A DNA stretch of 64,000 nt, from contig NZ_CP048632.1 in assembly GCF_010669145.1 (NCBI RefSeq), forward strand, positions 3,131,346 through 3,195,345, written 5' to 3'. The DNA is from Rhizobium oryzihabitans. Its GTDB lineage: Bacteria; Pseudomonadota; Alphaproteobacteria; Rhizobiales; Rhizobiaceae. The first letter of the stretch is position 1, and every line of letters starts with the position of its first letter. A program made the position numbers and the translations under genes. This document shows, one piece after another, positions 63,244 to 64,000 of the stretch. The notes under the pieces are model-generated. The model did no database searches. It was given only the letters and a program-made list of their open reading frames with translations, and had not been told where the DNA came from.

Positions 63244-63596
63244 CCAACGTCGAGCGAACGGCAAAACCAGGCCGAACGCTTTGCATCAATCCATGTTGCA
63301 ACAGGACCGCGCCGGCGGATGAGTTCCCCGGCGAGATGATATGCGGCAAGTGCTTCAAGAGCCTGCCACAGAACGTCCGCAACGATCACCGCTTCTACTG
63401 GAAGCAGATCAGGATGTGGCGCCGCCGCATTGCCAAGGCGACCGATGAAATAAAACTGGTCCGCATGCGCAACCTTCTGAACATGTGGGAGCATCGCCTC
63501 GGTGACCATTGGGACGAAGAGATCAAAGCCCGCGTTACAAGCCCGGAGAAGCCGGAAGGTCTCGATGGCTTTCTTGAGGAGCTTGGGATCGCATGA
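63240..63596 (+). CDS. Hypothetical phage protein with zinc knuckle, 118 aa
   Basis: Starts MTNVERTAKPGRTLCINPCC. Cys pairs CINPCC...CGKC suggest a zinc site, followed by a long helical basic part (HRFYWKQIRMWRRRIAKATDEIKLVRMRNLLNMWEHRLGDHW). Function unknown. Confidence 0.65.
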   Translation: MTNVERTAKPGRTLCINPCCNRTAPADEFPGEMICGKCFKSLPQNVRNDHRFYWKQIRMWRRRIAKATDEIKLVRMRNLLNMWEHRLGDHWDEEIKARVTSPEKPEGLDGFLEELGIA

Positions 63597-63820
63597 CCAC
63601 CACCGAGCAAGAGCGGGAGAGGGTGGACGACGACCGCGAGCAAGCCTGCACCCGGTTCCTGGAACCAACCAACGCGGCGTACATCGGCAAGATAAACGAC
63701 AACGGCGATATCAGGTCAGCTCTGTTTGACGACGAGGGCGAACCTCTCGCGATCGGTAGCGAAATCACGCTCCGTCAGGTCGCGATGACAAACGGCTTCG
63801 TGGTCGTGTCCAGACATTGA
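63593..63820 (+). CDS. Hypothetical phage protein, 75 aa
   Basis: Not recognised. Starts MTTTEQERERVDDDREQACT; acidic. ATGA overlap with the upstream gene. Confidence 0.6.
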   Translation: MTTTEQERERVDDDREQACTRFLEPTNAAYIGKINDNGDIRSALFDDEGEPLAIGSEITLRQVAMTNGFVVVSRH

Positions 63821-63845
63821 CCGTATTCGCCACAGGAGCCCGCAG

Positions 63846-64000
63846 ATGCGATGGATCATCAATCTTGGTCTACTGGCTGCTGTGGTGCTCTTCTCGCTGT
63901 GGCGCCCGTCTGACGCAAAGCAGGTCGCATATCTGCCGAGGCTCGACAGACCGGTGGAAGCGCCCGCCGTCGCCATCCGGCCGAACCGACCATGCATCGT
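63846..64000 (+). CDS. Exported or membrane-anchored phage protein, 3' end beyond the window
   Basis: Starts MRWIINLGLLAAVVLFSLWR, a signal anchor, with AGGAGCC upstream of the ATG at 63846. The frame remains open to the last base (51 codons), with a Pro/Arg-rich part after the anchor. Function unknown. Confidence 0.6.
   Translation, partial: MRWIINLGLLAAVVLFSLWRPSDAKQVAYLPRLDRPVEAPAVAIRPNRPCI

Noticed and set aside
37702..64000. Second attachment site (attR) within the window
   Set aside because: I scanned for the tRNA-Thr 3' end again and did not see it; the tRNA at 62687 is tRNA-Met with a different 3' half.

Overview
The window comes from the main chromosome of an Agrobacterium/Rhizobium-type alphaproteobacterium. 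The evidence is the run hflK-hflC-degP, serB, miaA, ilvBN, pdxJ and ilvC, together with rhizobial palindromic intergenic repeats and GC-rich codon use. Identification rests on gene content and order only.

Bases 1-37,500 are chromosomal. They hold a membrane quality-control operon (hflK partial, hflC, Do-type protease), serB/miaA with overlapping divergent start codons, and a HerA-like ATPase. The acetohydroxyacid synthase operon ilvBN follows, behind a leader peptide rich in Leu/Val/Ile and a transcription attenuator. Two ArsR-SRPBCC pairs come next (one ArsR frameshifted), then an ECF sigma/anti-sigma/secreted-protein cluster, a Dda/RecD-like helicase and a MerR-LuxR fusion regulator. The rest of this part holds pdxJ, a type II NADH dehydrogenase, an alcohol dehydrogenase with a divergent AraC regulator, TetR, ilvC, two EEP-family nucleases, an aminotransferase, an iron-type ABC importer and a diguanylate cyclase. 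Four intergenic spaces carry long inverted-repeat elements of two families.

From a tRNA-Thr gene at 37,626 to the right edge the sequence is a prophage whose right end lies outside the window. The integrase abuts the tRNA 3' end. A leftward early operon (47,725 down to 37,785) carries ERF-type annealing protein, YqaJ exonuclease, NinB, HNH endonucleases and many small proteins. The immunity region (47,800-50,360) has a CI-like S24 repressor, a Cro-like protein and four operators of the form GTGC-N5-GCAC at two divergent promoters. It also has a lysogeny operon with a HEPN-domain gene, plus an unrecognised structured RNA followed by two tiny ORFs. The rightward operon (50,354-64,000) carries DNA metabolism and modification genes: a VRR-NUC nuclease, a SNF2-type helicase, an N4/N6 DNA methyltransferase, a Dcm-type cytosine methyltransferase with a second conserved-looking frame inside it, two small LuxR-type HTH proteins and an initiator-like tRNA-Met. 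No structural genes are reached.

Six genes, in both chromosome and prophage, are split by what looks like loss of one base, mostly inside short G or C runs. That pattern points to sequencing or assembly error as much as to real gene decay, so all six 'pseudogene' calls here are provisional.
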